Shown: positions 25,053 through 34,086, numbered from the stretch's first letter. The stretch: 64,000 nt of DNA from an uncultured Pelagibacteraceae bacterium (GCA_902619665.1 CACNFB010000002.1:62001-126000), one strand, 5' to 3'. Numbers and translations: made by a program. The notes: a model not told the origin generated them from the sequence alone.

Positions 25053-25086
25053 TTAAAGTAAAACTTTAATATTTAGTAAACTAAAT
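25053..25086 (-). terminator. tandem AT hairpins after the DMT permease gene
   Basis: Two adjacent perfect inverted repeats lie just beyond the stop codon of the minus-strand permease: ATTTAG-4-CTAAAT (25071-25086) and TTAAAGT-3-ACTTTAA (25053-25069). Read on the minus strand they end in a T-rich run, so they may act as a weak intrinsic terminator for the five-gene minus-strand unit. The stems are almost pure AT, so this is tentative. Confidence 0.4.
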
Positions 25087-25090
25087 TTAC

Positions 25091-25945
25091 CTATATTTTT
25101 ATGTTCTTAACAATATTCTCTCTTCTAGAAATATATATTCCACTGAAAACTATAATAAACAAACCTAAAAAAGTCCAACTATCAGGAAAATCACTAAAGA
25201 AATAATAAGCGATAATGATATTAGTTACGATCTCAAAATAGCTAAACGGTGCTAATTTGGATGCATCAGCATATTTCAAAGATAAAATAATAAATAAATG
25301 GCCTATGCACGCAAATAAGCCAATTGCTGCCATTATAGACCATTGATTAACAGTTGGAGAAACCCAAACAAAAGGCATGAATATTGTAGCAATAATGGCC
25401 CCTACTACACCTGTTAATAGCAAAGTTAACAACGGGTTATCTGAAGTACTAAGCTTACGAGTAATTATTAGATAAAAACCATACATAATACCAGTACCAA
25501 GTGCTGCTAAACTTGCTAGATTTATTTCTACAAAACCTGGTCTAATGACAACTAGAGATCCTATAAAACCAATAATAACTGCTGTCCATCTTCTGTAGCC
25601 TACAGACTCACCCAAGAAAAAGGGGGAGAAAGCGGTTACAACTAGTGGAGCCACAAATGCAAGTGTTAATGCTTTAGGAAGCGAAATAACTGAAATTGAG
25701 TAAAAAAAACTTATGTTCGCGGTTAATAAAATCAAACCTCTGATTAATTGTAATATTGGTTTGTCAGTCCAAACTAAATACTTTTTAAAGAAAAAAAGCA
25801 TTAAAGGAAAAGTAAATACTACAGTGAAAAAATATCTAGCCCAAGTTATTTGAAGAACTGGAAGGTCGGCACTTAAATATTTTGCAAAACCATCCATGAT
25901 AGGTAACATTATCCAGGCCAATAAATTAAAAATTATAGCTTTCAT
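25091..25945 (-). CDS. drug/metabolite transporter family (EamA) permease
   Basis: A 284-residue inner-membrane protein with ten predicted membrane helices in two EamA repeats: the first holds LQITWARYFFTVVFTFPLML and SVISLPKALTLAFVAPLVV, the second ASLAALGTGIMYGFYLIITR and KLAPFSYFEIVTNIIIAYYF. DMT proteins export or import small metabolites by proton exchange; the substrate cannot be read from sequence. It is the last gene of a minus-strand run and overlaps the AEC permease gene by one base. Base composition is less AT-skewed than the neighbouring glycosyltransferases. Confidence 0.88.
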   Translation of the reverse strand: MKAIIFNLLAWIMLPIMDGFAKYLSADLPVLQITWARYFFTVVFTFPLMLFFFKKYLVWTDKPILQLIRGLILLTANISFFYSISVISLPKALTLAFVAPLVVTAFSPFFLGESVGYRRWTAVIIGFIGSLVVIRPGFVEINLASLAALGTGIMYGFYLIITRKLSTSDNPLLTLLLTGVVGAIIATIFMPFVWVSPTVNQWSIMAAIGLFACIGHLFIILSLKYADASKLAPFSYFEIVTNIIIAYYFFSDFPDSWTFLGLFIIVFSGIYISRRENIVKNIKI

Positions 25946-26847
25946 TAAGAAAAAAATCTTAATGCTATATAAACTACTATCGGTATTGTTACAAAAGAAA
26001 TTAAAGTAGAAACAACAATGGTGCTAGCTATGCTATCAACTATTTTTTTAGGTGAATATATTGAACCAACTAAATAATTTAAGACTGCACTTGGCATTGA
26101 ACATTGTATTAGAAGAACCCCTGCAGCAAATCCTTCGAGATCAAATATAAATATTAGTAAAAAACCAATAACAGGACCAATTATCATTCTTGTAAAAGAT
26201 GAGATTAAAGCATTGGATAAAGAAAATACCTTTAATCTTGTAAGGGCAATTCCTAAAGACATGAGTATAAGAAAAATAGTAACATACATTAACCATTCTG
26301 TTGTGTTAACAACAAACACAGGCATTTTTATGCCATAAAAAAGCATAATTGCAGAAAATATGATCGCATAAAATGGAGGATTTTTAAGTATTACATTCAA
26401 ATTAAATTTTCTGTCAGCTAAAAAAACACCTAAAGTGAAGTGGCATAGTATAATTAGAGAAGTTATAGATGCTGATACACCCAAACCTTTAGAACCATAT
26501 GCAAACATACAAATAGGTAATCCCATATTTCCAGTATTAGGGAAAATTAAAGGTGGTAGCTCTCTCACAATATCTTTAGTTTTCAATAAATGTAAAGTAA
26601 TAATGCCTACCAGAGCAAATATACCAATTGCTAAAAGATAATACCAAAAATAATCTCGAAATATTTCAAAGCTTATACCAGTAGAGGTTATTGCATAAAT
26701 TACCATTGCTGGAGTACCAATATTTGCGGCAAAGCTAGTAATAAAGGTGGTATCTATTTTTGGGTTTGTTTTACCCAAATAATATCCAATACCAACTACA
26801 AAAAAAACAGGAAATAGTACTTCAAATAATTTTATATAAATTTCCAT
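25945..26847 (-). CDS. auxin efflux carrier (AEC) family permease
   Basis: A 300-residue protein with about ten membrane helices in the AEC/BASS-like inverted-repeat pattern. Seen: LFPVFFVVGIGYYLGKTNP at the N-terminus, IGTPAMVIYAIT with the first broken helix, PPLIFPNTGNMGLPICMFAYG (N-x-G-N-x-G-L-P, the family hallmark) and LLIQCSMPSAVLNYLVGSIY in the second repeat. Bacterial members move organic acids such as malate or malonate; the substrate here is unknown. Its start is one base from the FkbM gene stop, and it is followed by the DMT permease. Confidence 0.88.
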   Translation of the reverse strand: MEIYIKLFEVLFPVFFVVGIGYYLGKTNPKIDTTFITSFAANIGTPAMVIYAITSTGISFEIFRDYFWYYLLAIGIFALVGIITLHLLKTKDIVRELPPLIFPNTGNMGLPICMFAYGSKGLGVSASITSLIILCHFTLGVFLADRKFNLNVILKNPPFYAIIFSAIMLFYGIKMPVFVVNTTEWLMYVTIFLILMSLGIALTRLKVFSLSNALISSFTRMIIGPVIGFLLIFIFDLEGFAAGVLLIQCSMPSAVLNYLVGSIYSPKKIVDSIASTIVVSTLISFVTIPIVVYIALRFFS

Positions 26848-27588
26848 TTATTTATTTGGAACGTAAACTAGATCATCATGTATCCAATTAACTAATTTAT
26901 AATTTTGATTTTCCATGAATTTGTTTAATTGTGAGTTTAAAATATTATTAATTTTTTGATTGTAATATTCTTTAATCTCTTGATCTATAAACTCTAAAAC
27001 AACAAGTTTAGGTTTATATTTATTAAAATCTAAACCTTTTAAAACCTCAATTTCATAACCTTCAACATCAATGCTTAAAAAATCAATTTCTTTATTCTTG
27101 TATATGCTGTTTTCAATTATTTTATTTAAAGTCGAAGTAATAACTTTTTTTACCTCTGCTGCTTTTGATCCTTCTTTTATTGACAGTGTATTAATTGCTG
27201 ATTTGTTATGAAAAAAATAAAGATTTTTTTCCTCAGAAGAATTTGAGACTGCAGCTTGAATATTTGTATCTTCTTTTCTAAAAAAATTAAACATATCGAT
27301 AGAACCAAAGTCTAGATCAATGTTAATACCCCGCCATCCTTTCTTATATAAAAGATATGTATTGTTATTTAGAAAAGGTTGATGACACCCAACATCAACA
27401 AAAAAACCTTTATTTTTTTTTTTAAAAAAATCTTCAGCCATCATGTCTATTCCCCAATTAGAGTGGAAAATTCTTTTTTTTAAGAATTTCATTGATTTTA
27501 TATACTGATAAAAAAAATAAATAATCTTAAATAAATTCTTTTTTTTTTTATAGAGAAATTTATTTTTTAGTTTTTCTTCTAATTTCAT
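26848..27588 (-). CDS. FkbM family methyltransferase
   Basis: A 246-residue protein with a basic N-terminus followed by an FkbM-type methyltransferase domain: KKNKGFFVDVGCHQPFLNNN (motif I, D-V-G), GWRGINIDLDFGSIDMFNFF (motif II), INTLSIKEGS, and EIDFLSIDVEGYEIEVLKGL (D-V-E-G, the family signature), then KLVVLEFIDQEI. FkbM enzymes usually O-methylate sugars or polyketides; in this place a glycan made by the two-domain glycosyltransferase upstream is the likely substrate (inference). Part of the minus-strand unit. Confidence 0.87.
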   Translation of the reverse strand: MKLEEKLKNKFLYKKKKNLFKIIYFFYQYIKSMKFLKKRIFHSNWGIDMMAEDFFKKKNKGFFVDVGCHQPFLNNNTYLLYKKGWRGINIDLDFGSIDMFNFFRKEDTNIQAAVSNSSEEKNLYFFHNKSAINTLSIKEGSKAAEVKKVITSTLNKIIENSIYKNKEIDFLSIDVEGYEIEVLKGLDFNKYKPKLVVLEFIDQEIKEYYNQKINNILNSQLNKFMENQNYKLVNWIHDDLVYVPNK

Positions 27589-27597
27589 TAATCAAAT

Positions 27598-29709
27598 TTA
27601 TTCCCAAATAACTTTTCGTTTTAATTTATAATCAAATGATCTCGATAAAATATATTCTGATACGATATCTGAATTAAAATATTTTAAATATTTCAATTTC
27701 CCTCTTTTAGCTATTTGTTTGCCAGATTTTTTATCTTTTTTATATTTATTTAGCTTGTAACTAAGGTCATTAATATTTTTGTAAAATACAATTTCTTTAT
27801 TAGTAAAAAAATCAGTTAATAGAGTACTTTCGTCTATAAATGTTAACAAACCGTTACCAACTAATTGTACTATTCTATCGCTACTATAATACTTAATTGG
27901 TTTTCCTCTGCTTAAATTAAGACCCATGTATGAATTAGCAATTTTTTTTATAAATTGATCTGCCCAAATAGGCTGGACGTTATTCATACCATAAACATCA
28001 AATTTGATGTCTTTATTTAAATTAATTAGTTTATTAATGAAATTTTCTCTATCATCACCCTTACCAGACTTTAATTGACCTCTATGAACACCGTGACTCA
28101 TTGCAAAAAAAACATCATAAGGACAATTCTTATTAAAATTATTTAATGTCTCAAAAGATTTGTCTGCAGGATTAGGCATAAAATATGAGTTAGGAATATT
28201 TATGGATAAAGCAGAAGGATCAGTTGTTAAGAAAGTAGTATTTAAAAATTCTTTTTTGTCTAAAATTCTTTTGGAATTACTTTTATGATCAGGTCCATAT
28301 TTGGATAGAGGGTCTAAAAACCATTGTGAAAAAACTATATCTTTATTTATATCTTTCATTTTTGATAATGTAGAATTTAAGACTCTGTCAGCGTGACCTA
28401 AAATAACTATATCGGGTTTAAAGTTATTAAATGCCTCTATAATTTTGTTTTGTAGAGTTTGTTTACCTGAAAAGTCTTTAATACTTTTATAATTATGGAT
28501 AATATCTCTATCACTTAAAGTTAGTACGTTATGTCCGTTTCTAATAAATCCATTATTTAATCTACGGCCTGTGTTGTAATGCAATCTTCCATCAAATCTT
28601 TCATTCAAATTGGTAATATGCATGATTTTAAAAGATTTATTTTTTTTTGTATAAAATATTTTTTTAGCTACAAAAGTATCTCTAATTTCATCAATTAGAT
28701 TAGAAATATATTTATGGTCAAAAATAAAATTTTTATAATTAAGTCTTTGGGATTTTTTTAACAATTTTTTATCTAATATTAGATTTTCTATTGTTTTATA
28801 AAGATGATCCGATGATAAATTTTTTAAAATAATTGCGTTTCTAGAAGTTTCTGGTAAACCACCTCTGTTACTTATAATTACTGCACAACCCCTACTCGCC
28901 GCTTCTAAACTGGTTCTACCGAAAGGCTCTTCCCATCTAGAGCATACAACAGATATGCTTACTTTCTTTAACAGATTTAATACATTATCATGTTTTACAT
29001 AACCATGAATTTTTAAATTTTTATGTTCAAAATAAAGTTTTTCTCTTGGTTCATCACCTATCACCACAGCTTTCCAATTTTTATGTTTATTTAAAATTTT
29101 AATAATTGTTCTGCCAAAAATGTCATAACCTTTTGCACTATTTAGTTTACCAATAAAAGAAATCAGCTTTTTTTTATTATTAAAATTAATCTTAGTTTTA
29201 TTTGTCGATTGATAACAAACAGAAGTTTTTTGTTTTAATAGTTTTTTATTTTCAATTCCAATAAAAAATCTTTCTTGAGACCATTCGCTATTGAATAGTA
29301 TTTTATCGATTTTATTTAATAGGAATAACCTATCTTCTATAGATTTTGATCCGTTCATTGATAACGGATCATTATGAAAATATAAAATAATTTTTTTATT
29401 TTGTAAATTATTTAAAAATTTTATGTAATTAGGTCTGTTATGTATTTCTATAATATCGGAATTTATTATTTTTTCTTTTTCCAAAAATTTTAACACGTAA
29501 TTTTTTGAATTACTTCTTATCAATGATCTATTTAATTCAATGTTAACATAATTTTTTAAAAATGGTTTTTTATTAGTCATATTCCCGAAAACAAAAGAAT
29601 TTTTTGAAAATTTACTATTTTGAATAGTATCCTTAACGAATAATGATACAGCACCAGCATTAACAGATGAAAAATTTTCTTTATATGGAAGGAGTACAGA
29701 TATCTTCAT
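27598..29709 (-). CDS. two-domain glycosyltransferase (GT4 plus second GT-B domain)
   Basis: A 703-residue protein with two transferase units. The first (about 1-345) is a GT4: ISVLLPYKENFSSVNAGA, ILFNSEWSQERFFIGI, SFIGKLNSAKGYDIFGRTI, and the E-x7-E motif in CSRWEEPFGRTSLEAASRG followed by GGLPET. The second (about 358-703) begins again with KIMHITNLNERFDGRLHYNT and ends with SSDRIVQLVGNGLLTFID and TNKEIVFYKNINDLSYKL, a CgeB-like domain. Such fusions build two linkages of one glycan. The ATG overlaps the GIY-YIG gene stop by four bases; FkbM follows after nine bases. Confidence 0.85.
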   Translation of the reverse strand: MKISVLLPYKENFSSVNAGAVSLFVKDTIQNSKFSKNSFVFGNMTNKKPFLKNYVNIELNRSLIRSNSKNYVLKFLEKEKIINSDIIEIHNRPNYIKFLNNLQNKKIILYFHNDPLSMNGSKSIEDRLFLLNKIDKILFNSEWSQERFFIGIENKKLLKQKTSVCYQSTNKTKINFNNKKKLISFIGKLNSAKGYDIFGRTIIKILNKHKNWKAVVIGDEPREKLYFEHKNLKIHGYVKHDNVLNLLKKVSISVVCSRWEEPFGRTSLEAASRGCAVIISNRGGLPETSRNAIILKNLSSDHLYKTIENLILDKKLLKKSQRLNYKNFIFDHKYISNLIDEIRDTFVAKKIFYTKKNKSFKIMHITNLNERFDGRLHYNTGRRLNNGFIRNGHNVLTLSDRDIIHNYKSIKDFSGKQTLQNKIIEAFNNFKPDIVILGHADRVLNSTLSKMKDINKDIVFSQWFLDPLSKYGPDHKSNSKRILDKKEFLNTTFLTTDPSALSINIPNSYFMPNPADKSFETLNNFNKNCPYDVFFAMSHGVHRGQLKSGKGDDRENFINKLINLNKDIKFDVYGMNNVQPIWADQFIKKIANSYMGLNLSRGKPIKYYSSDRIVQLVGNGLLTFIDESTLLTDFFTNKEIVFYKNINDLSYKLNKYKKDKKSGKQIAKRGKLKYLKYFNSDIVSEYILSRSFDYKLKRKVIWE

Positions 29710-29969
29710 GTATCTAAAAAAATTTTTTTAATTCGGTTTCTTAATTTATAATTATGTTTAAGCATATATTCTTCTTTTAAAGCAATATTTTTAGATTGAT
29801 ACCCCTTTGAATATGCTAGTTTCCATAATCTACCTCTTGTGAATTTGGCACCTTTTGAATTGTTATGTAAAAGTAGTCTTTTTTTTATATTATTTGTGTA
29901 TCCAACATAAGAAATTCCATTTTTATATTTAGATTGAGTGCTTACAATTAAATAAACAAAGTATTTCAT
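29706..29969 (-). CDS. GIY-YIG domain protein (UPF0213/YhbQ-like)
   Basis: An 87-residue protein consisting only of a GIY-YIG nuclease domain: FVYLIVSTQS, then ISYVGYTNNIKKRLLLHN (the Y-V-G-Y-T strand with the Arg helix), GAKFTRGRLWKLAYSKGY, and KEEYMLK with the catalytic glutamate. The family can cleave DNA, but the chromosomal single-domain members have no firmly known role. It is the first gene of the minus-strand run and lies two bases from the tRNA-Glu 3' end, a setting where small mobile nucleases are often found. Confidence 0.85.
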   Translation of the reverse strand: MKYFVYLIVSTQSKYKNGISYVGYTNNIKKRLLLHNNSKGAKFTRGRLWKLAYSKGYQSKNIALKEEYMLKHNYKLRNRIKKIFLDT

Positions 29970-29971
29970 AT

Positions 29972-30046
29972 TGGCGGTCCCTAGGGGAATCGAACCCCTC
30001 TTTCATGGATGAAAACCATGTGTCCTAACCGATAGACGAAGGGACC
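29972..30046 (-). tRNA. tRNA-Glu (anticodon TTC)
   Basis: Minus-strand cloverleaf of 75 bases including an encoded CCA. The acceptor GGTCCCT pairs with AGGGACC, discriminator G. The anticodon stem CATGG/CCATG encloses TTTTCAT, giving anticodon TTC (Glu). The T arm AGGGG-TTCGATT-CCCCT is standard. It marks the right edge of the accessory block at 20.5-30 kb; I saw no duplicated tRNA 3' end that would show integration. Confidence 0.97.
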
Positions 30047-30096
30047 AAAAAACAGTCTTTTATTGCAAAAAAAAAAATTAATCAAGTTTAAAGAAT

Positions 30097-31782
30097 TTAT
30101 ATCAATAAATCTTTTATAATAATTTGATTTTTTTTTTTACCATCCCAAAAATATTGATCAATAGTCCCAATTAAACTAAATTTTTTTTTATAATTAACTA
30201 GATAATTACCAATTGACGTATTGACTGCGTCAAATGCGATAGATTGAAATGATCTATTTTCTTTATTTTTCAAAATACAATTTATATGTCGATTATTAAT
30301 AATTTTTGTTTTAATAGACTTTAAATTTTCAAATAAAAATAACGGCTGTTGGTTATCGTGACCAAAAGGTTCTAATTTTTTTAAATCATTAAAGATAGAA
30401 GAATCATCTTTAGGTAATAATTTTTTACAATCATAATAAAAAGTGTCTTTTTTTTTGGACTTTCGATATTCTGCATTAATGAATTTTTTTAATTTAATTA
30501 AATTTTCTTTTTTAACTACAAAACCAGCGGCCATATTATGGCCTCCCCCTCTTTCTATTAGTTTAAAATTCAATAATTTATTAAACAAATTATTCAAATT
30601 AAATTGATCAGTGGATCGAACTGAGCCTTTATAAAAATTAAAAGAGTTTGTAATTACAAAAGCAGGTCTATTTAACTTGTCTTTTAGTTTACCTGCAATA
30701 ATACCTAAAATACCTTCATGAAATAATTTATTTTCCTCAAATATAACTTCTTCATTATTCTCATATTTTTTAAAATCTATAAGGTTAATACAAAAATTTT
30801 CAATTTTTTTTCTTTTAATATTTAAAATTTGTATTTCTTCAACAGTTTTTTTAATTTTATTCAAATTTTTTGAACAAAATAATTCAACAGAAAGTTTCGC
30901 ATCTTTTAGTCTACCTGGTGAATTGATCATTGGACCAATAGAATAAGAAATATCTGTATAGCTGATTGGTCTTTTTAAAGATAAGAAATTTAATAATTGT
31001 TTGATACCAGGATTTTCAATTTTACTAAATTTATTTAATGCAATCTTTGAAATATGTTTATTTGAATGTCTTAAAGGCATAAGGTCACAAATAGTCCCTA
31101 AAAGTGCAAAAAAAAGAAAATCATAAATATTTATTTTTTTTTTTAATTTATTATTCAATAAATTTATTAAATAGAAAGTTAACGCAGCAGCACAAATATT
31201 CTGCCCCATATAATCTTTGGGATTTTTCATCGGATTTATGATATTTAAAGTTGATCCCAATTTGTTATTAATATGATGATGATCTATTATTAATACCTCT
31301 ATGTTATTTTTCTTTAAATAGTTAACTATTTCTATAGAATTACTTCCACAATCGACAAAAATTACAATTTTTGTGTTTTTTTTTAAGTTTTTTTTAATCA
31401 ACTCTAAATTTGGACCATATCCATCATTAAACCTATTAGGAATTAAATAATAGTTTGGATTTTTAAAGTAATTAAAAAAATTTACTAAAATTGCAGTAGA
31501 AGAGACGCCATCAACATCATAATCGCCATAAACTAAAACTAATTCTTTTTTTTTAATAATCTTTATTAATAAATTTCTAGCTTTTAAAAAGTCGTTATTT
31601 TCCAAAAAGGGATTATTTAGTTGAATTTCATTTTCTAATTCATTTATCTCGTCTAATGAATAATTTCTACTTAAAATAAGTTTTGATAAATCATATGATA
31701 AACTATTGTCTAAAGATATTTTTTCAATAATTCTATTATTTAATTTCCTCTCAGACCATTTATTTCCTGAGACAGATATCAT
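30097..31782 (-). CDS. recJ: single-stranded-DNA-specific exonuclease RecJ
   Basis: 5'-3' exonuclease on single-stranded DNA that works with RecFOR and in mismatch repair. The 561 residues show the DHH motifs: YGDYDVDGVSSTAILVNFF, VIFVDCGSNSI, VLIIDHHHINNKLG, and CAAALTFYLINLL; then the DHHA1 domain with FKLIERGGGHNMAAGFVV (G-G-G-H-x-x-A-x-G) and a C-terminal OB-like part (FGHDNQQPLFLFENL). The start overlaps the glpX stop in ATGA. RecO, RecG, UvrA and RecJ are all in this window. Confidence 0.95.
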   Translation of the reverse strand: MISVSGNKWSERKLNNRIIEKISLDNSLSYDLSKLILSRNYSLDEINELENEIQLNNPFLENNDFLKARNLLIKIIKKKELVLVYGDYDVDGVSSTAILVNFFNYFKNPNYYLIPNRFNDGYGPNLELIKKNLKKNTKIVIFVDCGSNSIEIVNYLKKNNIEVLIIDHHHINNKLGSTLNIINPMKNPKDYMGQNICAAALTFYLINLLNNKLKKKINIYDFLFFALLGTICDLMPLRHSNKHISKIALNKFSKIENPGIKQLLNFLSLKRPISYTDISYSIGPMINSPGRLKDAKLSVELFCSKNLNKIKKTVEEIQILNIKRKKIENFCINLIDFKKYENNEEVIFEENKLFHEGILGIIAGKLKDKLNRPAFVITNSFNFYKGSVRSTDQFNLNNLFNKLLNFKLIERGGGHNMAAGFVVKKENLIKLKKFINAEYRKSKKKDTFYYDCKKLLPKDDSSIFNDLKKLEPFGHDNQQPLFLFENLKSIKTKIINNRHINCILKNKENRSFQSIAFDAVNTSIGNYLVNYKKKFSLIGTIDQYFWDGKKKNQIIIKDLLI

Positions 31783-32729
31783 GTAATTTTTTGTACTTTC
31801 TCTTGTATATTTTTTTTGATTTTCATACTTTTGTGAGTAACAAAAGTATCTGTCATAAAATAATCTCCAGATTTTTCTATACCTTTGACTAGTTCGCCAT
31901 TTGTAATTCCCGTAGCACAGAAAATGCTATCCCCTTTAATAATATCTTTTAATTCATATTTTTTTTCAAAATCAACAATGCCCATATCTTTGGCTCTTTT
32001 TTTGGATATATCATCATCAAATATAAATTTTCCTTGAAACCCACAATTATAAGCATCAAGTGCGCAAGCAGCCAAAACACCTTCTGGTCCACCACCTATA
32101 CCTAAAAAAAGATCTACTTCATACTTTTCATCTGTTACTAATAGCGCCCCTGATACATCTCCGTCAGAAATTAATTTAGTTTTAAGTTTTAATTTCTTAG
32201 CTTCTTCAATAATTTCTTTATGTCTAGGTCTGTCTAAAATACATATAGTTATATCTTCAAGTTTTTTTTTTTTAAAATCAGACAGATTTTTTATATTTTT
32301 TGAAAAATTATAGTCTAAATCTATAACACCTTTTTCTATATTAGAACCGTAAGCTATTTTATTCATATAAGTTTCTGGTGCATTTAATAAATTATTTTTA
32401 TATGAAACAGCAATAACGGATAAAGCACCAGGTAAATTATTCGCAGCAAAATTTGTTCCTTCTAAGGGGTCGACAGCAATATCAATTTCTGGGCCATCGT
32501 TATTTCCTAAAATTTCCCCAATATATAACATTGGGGCTTCATCTATTTCTCCCTCTCCTATTACTACTCTTCCCTTCATTTTAATATTGTTTAACACTTT
32601 TCTCATGGCGTCTGTCGCAAGCTTGTCCACCTCATTTTTGTCTTTTTTTCCAATTTTAGGAAGTGTTGCTATTGATGCTTGTTGTGTAACTTTAACAAAT
32701 TCTTTTAGAAATTTTTCGTCAATCTCCAT
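31779..32729 (-). CDS. glpX: fructose-1,6-bisphosphatase, class II
   Basis: Hydrolyses fructose 1,6-bisphosphate in gluconeogenesis. The 316-residue protein has the GlpX motifs KGRVVIGEGEIDEAPMLYIG (metal-binding E-G-E-x-D-E), DIAVDPLEGTNFAANN (D-P-x-E-G-T), LISDGDVSGALLV and LGIGGGPEGVLAACAL. It is coupled to recJ downstream (4-base overlap) and shares one base with the SbmA-like gene upstream. glpX-recJ following hom is a frequent alphaproteobacterial order; here hom is 10 kb away on the other strand. Confidence 0.95.
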   Translation of the reverse strand: MEIDEKFLKEFVKVTQQASIATLPKIGKKDKNEVDKLATDAMRKVLNNIKMKGRVVIGEGEIDEAPMLYIGEILGNNDGPEIDIAVDPLEGTNFAANNLPGALSVIAVSYKNNLLNAPETYMNKIAYGSNIEKGVIDLDYNFSKNIKNLSDFKKKKLEDITICILDRPRHKEIIEEAKKLKLKTKLISDGDVSGALLVTDEKYEVDLFLGIGGGPEGVLAACALDAYNCGFQGKFIFDDDISKKRAKDMGIVDFEKKYELKDIIKGDSIFCATGITNGELVKGIEKSGDYFMTDTFVTHKSMKIKKNIQEKVQKIT

Positions 32730-33718
32730 TAAGCTTTTACTTCATCAGGAACATTATTCAATTTAGTTTCAAATTCTGACAATCTTCTTTGAACAGAAAT
32801 TAACTCTACTATTATTGGCCAACTTCTTACCAAATATTGCAATGAGTTCTCTACTTTATTAAAAGCTCTTGCAATTTGTTGAACAAATCCCAACGTGATA
32901 GCTCCAGTGACTATTGTTGGGGCTAAAGCTACATATGGAACAATTACCATGCCTTGTAAATAACTCCATTTAACTGCATTAAAATATAAATAGTGAAAAT
33001 ACATTTTAAAATGAATTTTACGAACGTTTCCATACAAAAAATTTACACTACTTGATCCTGCATTATTTATATTATCTTCACCTAATACAAGCTCTTTTCT
33101 ATAAGCAGCCTCTTCTTTTTGAATATCATATTCAATTCCAGGTAATTTAAAACCAACAGCAGCTAGTAATAACGTTCCACCTAAGGCCGATACTATAGCT
33201 ACCCAAACTAAAGCGTGATTAACTTCGCCGAAAAAAGGTAACATAGTTATTTGTTTGGATAATCCCCACAATATTGGTAAAAATGCAACAAGTGTCATTA
33301 AACTTCTTAGAAGCTCCACACCCAAACCTTCCATAATCCTCGCAAATTTTAAAGTATCTTCTTGAACTCTCTGTGAAGCCCCTTCTGTTAAACGAGCTTT
33401 ATACCAATTTTCGTGGTAATAATCTGCCATGGCTGTTCTCCATCTAAACGTCCAATGACTAGTAAAATAATCTGTAGCAACAGAAATAACCATCCACACA
33501 CCAGCAATTTTAGCAAATGTTAAAAGATATGAAATAAACTCTTTCTCTGATACCGAGTTAGGGGTTGTTAAGGCCTTTTGTAAAGTATCGTAAAATTCAC
33601 CGAACCATTCATTAATCATTACATCAAGTTGAACTTGGTACCATGTTGAAACTAATATTATTAATGAACCAAATATGCTCCAAGGATACCATCTTCTATT
33701 TGTAAAAAATTTAAACAT
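32729..33718 (-). CDS. SbmA/BacA-like peptide uptake permease
   Basis: A 329-residue inner-membrane protein with about six helices, matching SbmA/BacA through FFTNRRWYPWSIFGSLIILV, YQVQLDVMINEWFGEFYDTL, WTFRWRTAMADYYHENWYKA, EGASQRVQEDTLKFARIMEG (the family's EGASQRVQED signature) and IVTGAITLGFVQQIARAFNK. It is shorter than full SbmA (about 400) at both ends and has no ATPase. SbmA/BacA imports antimicrobial peptides and B12-like molecules by proton coupling and affects very-long-chain fatty acid handling in rhizobia. The substrate in a marine cell is unknown. Confidence 0.87.
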   Translation of the reverse strand: MFKFFTNRRWYPWSIFGSLIILVSTWYQVQLDVMINEWFGEFYDTLQKALTTPNSVSEKEFISYLLTFAKIAGVWMVISVATDYFTSHWTFRWRTAMADYYHENWYKARLTEGASQRVQEDTLKFARIMEGLGVELLRSLMTLVAFLPILWGLSKQITMLPFFGEVNHALVWVAIVSALGGTLLLAAVGFKLPGIEYDIQKEEAAYRKELVLGEDNINNAGSSSVNFLYGNVRKIHFKMYFHYLYFNAVKWSYLQGMVIVPYVALAPTIVTGAITLGFVQQIARAFNKVENSLQYLVRSWPIIVELISVQRRLSEFETKLNNVPDEVKA

Positions 33719-34006
33719 TTATTCTAAAAAATTGTCAGTATACGATTTTTTAACAAAAGATCTTTGATTATTTTCAATTAAAACAAATTCAATTTTATTT
33801 TTGTTTGCGTATTCTATTGCTTGATCTTTGGTATCAAAAAAAAGTTTTAATTCAGATAGTGTATTTGAGGAACTTTCCCAACCCATTAAAGGGTTTATAG
33901 ATATCGAATCGTCAATATATTCAAGTATCCACCTTTTAGTTTTGCCAATACCCGATTGCATTGACGTTTTGGTCGGTTTATATATTTTTGCTTTTTTCTT
34001 TGTCAT
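33719..34006 (-). CDS. NADH dehydrogenase accessory subunit, NDUFS4-like (ETC complex I)
   Basis: A 95-residue protein with the ETC complex I domain: AKIYKPTKTSMQSGIGKT, KRWILEYI, NPLMGWESSSNTLSEL, FDTKDQAIEYANKNKI. G-W-x-(S/G)-S-x-D/N-T-x-x-Q/E-L followed by F-x-x-x-E/D-x-A-x-x-(Y/F)-A is diagnostic of the 18-kDa subunit shared by alphaproteobacteria and mitochondria, where it stabilises the NADH-binding arm of complex I. Positioned next to tRNA-Pro, as in many Alphaproteobacteria. The stop adjoins the start of the SbmA-like gene. Confidence 0.87.
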   Translation of the reverse strand: MTKKKAKIYKPTKTSMQSGIGKTKRWILEYIDDSISINPLMGWESSSNTLSELKLFFDTKDQAIEYANKNKIEFVLIENNQRSFVKKSYTDNFLE

Positions 34007-34009
34007 AAA

Positions 34010-34086
<77 letters not shown>

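Noticed and set aside
29972..30046. tRNA-Glu as the integration site of the recombinase
   Set aside because: The recombinase is 6 kb away, and I found no second copy of the tRNA 3' end in the block. It remains only a positional suggestion.
32729..33718. SbmA-like gene as a broken ABC transporter
   Set aside because: SbmA/BacA proteins have no ATPase domain; the ends are short but all signature segments are present, so it is a complete short member.
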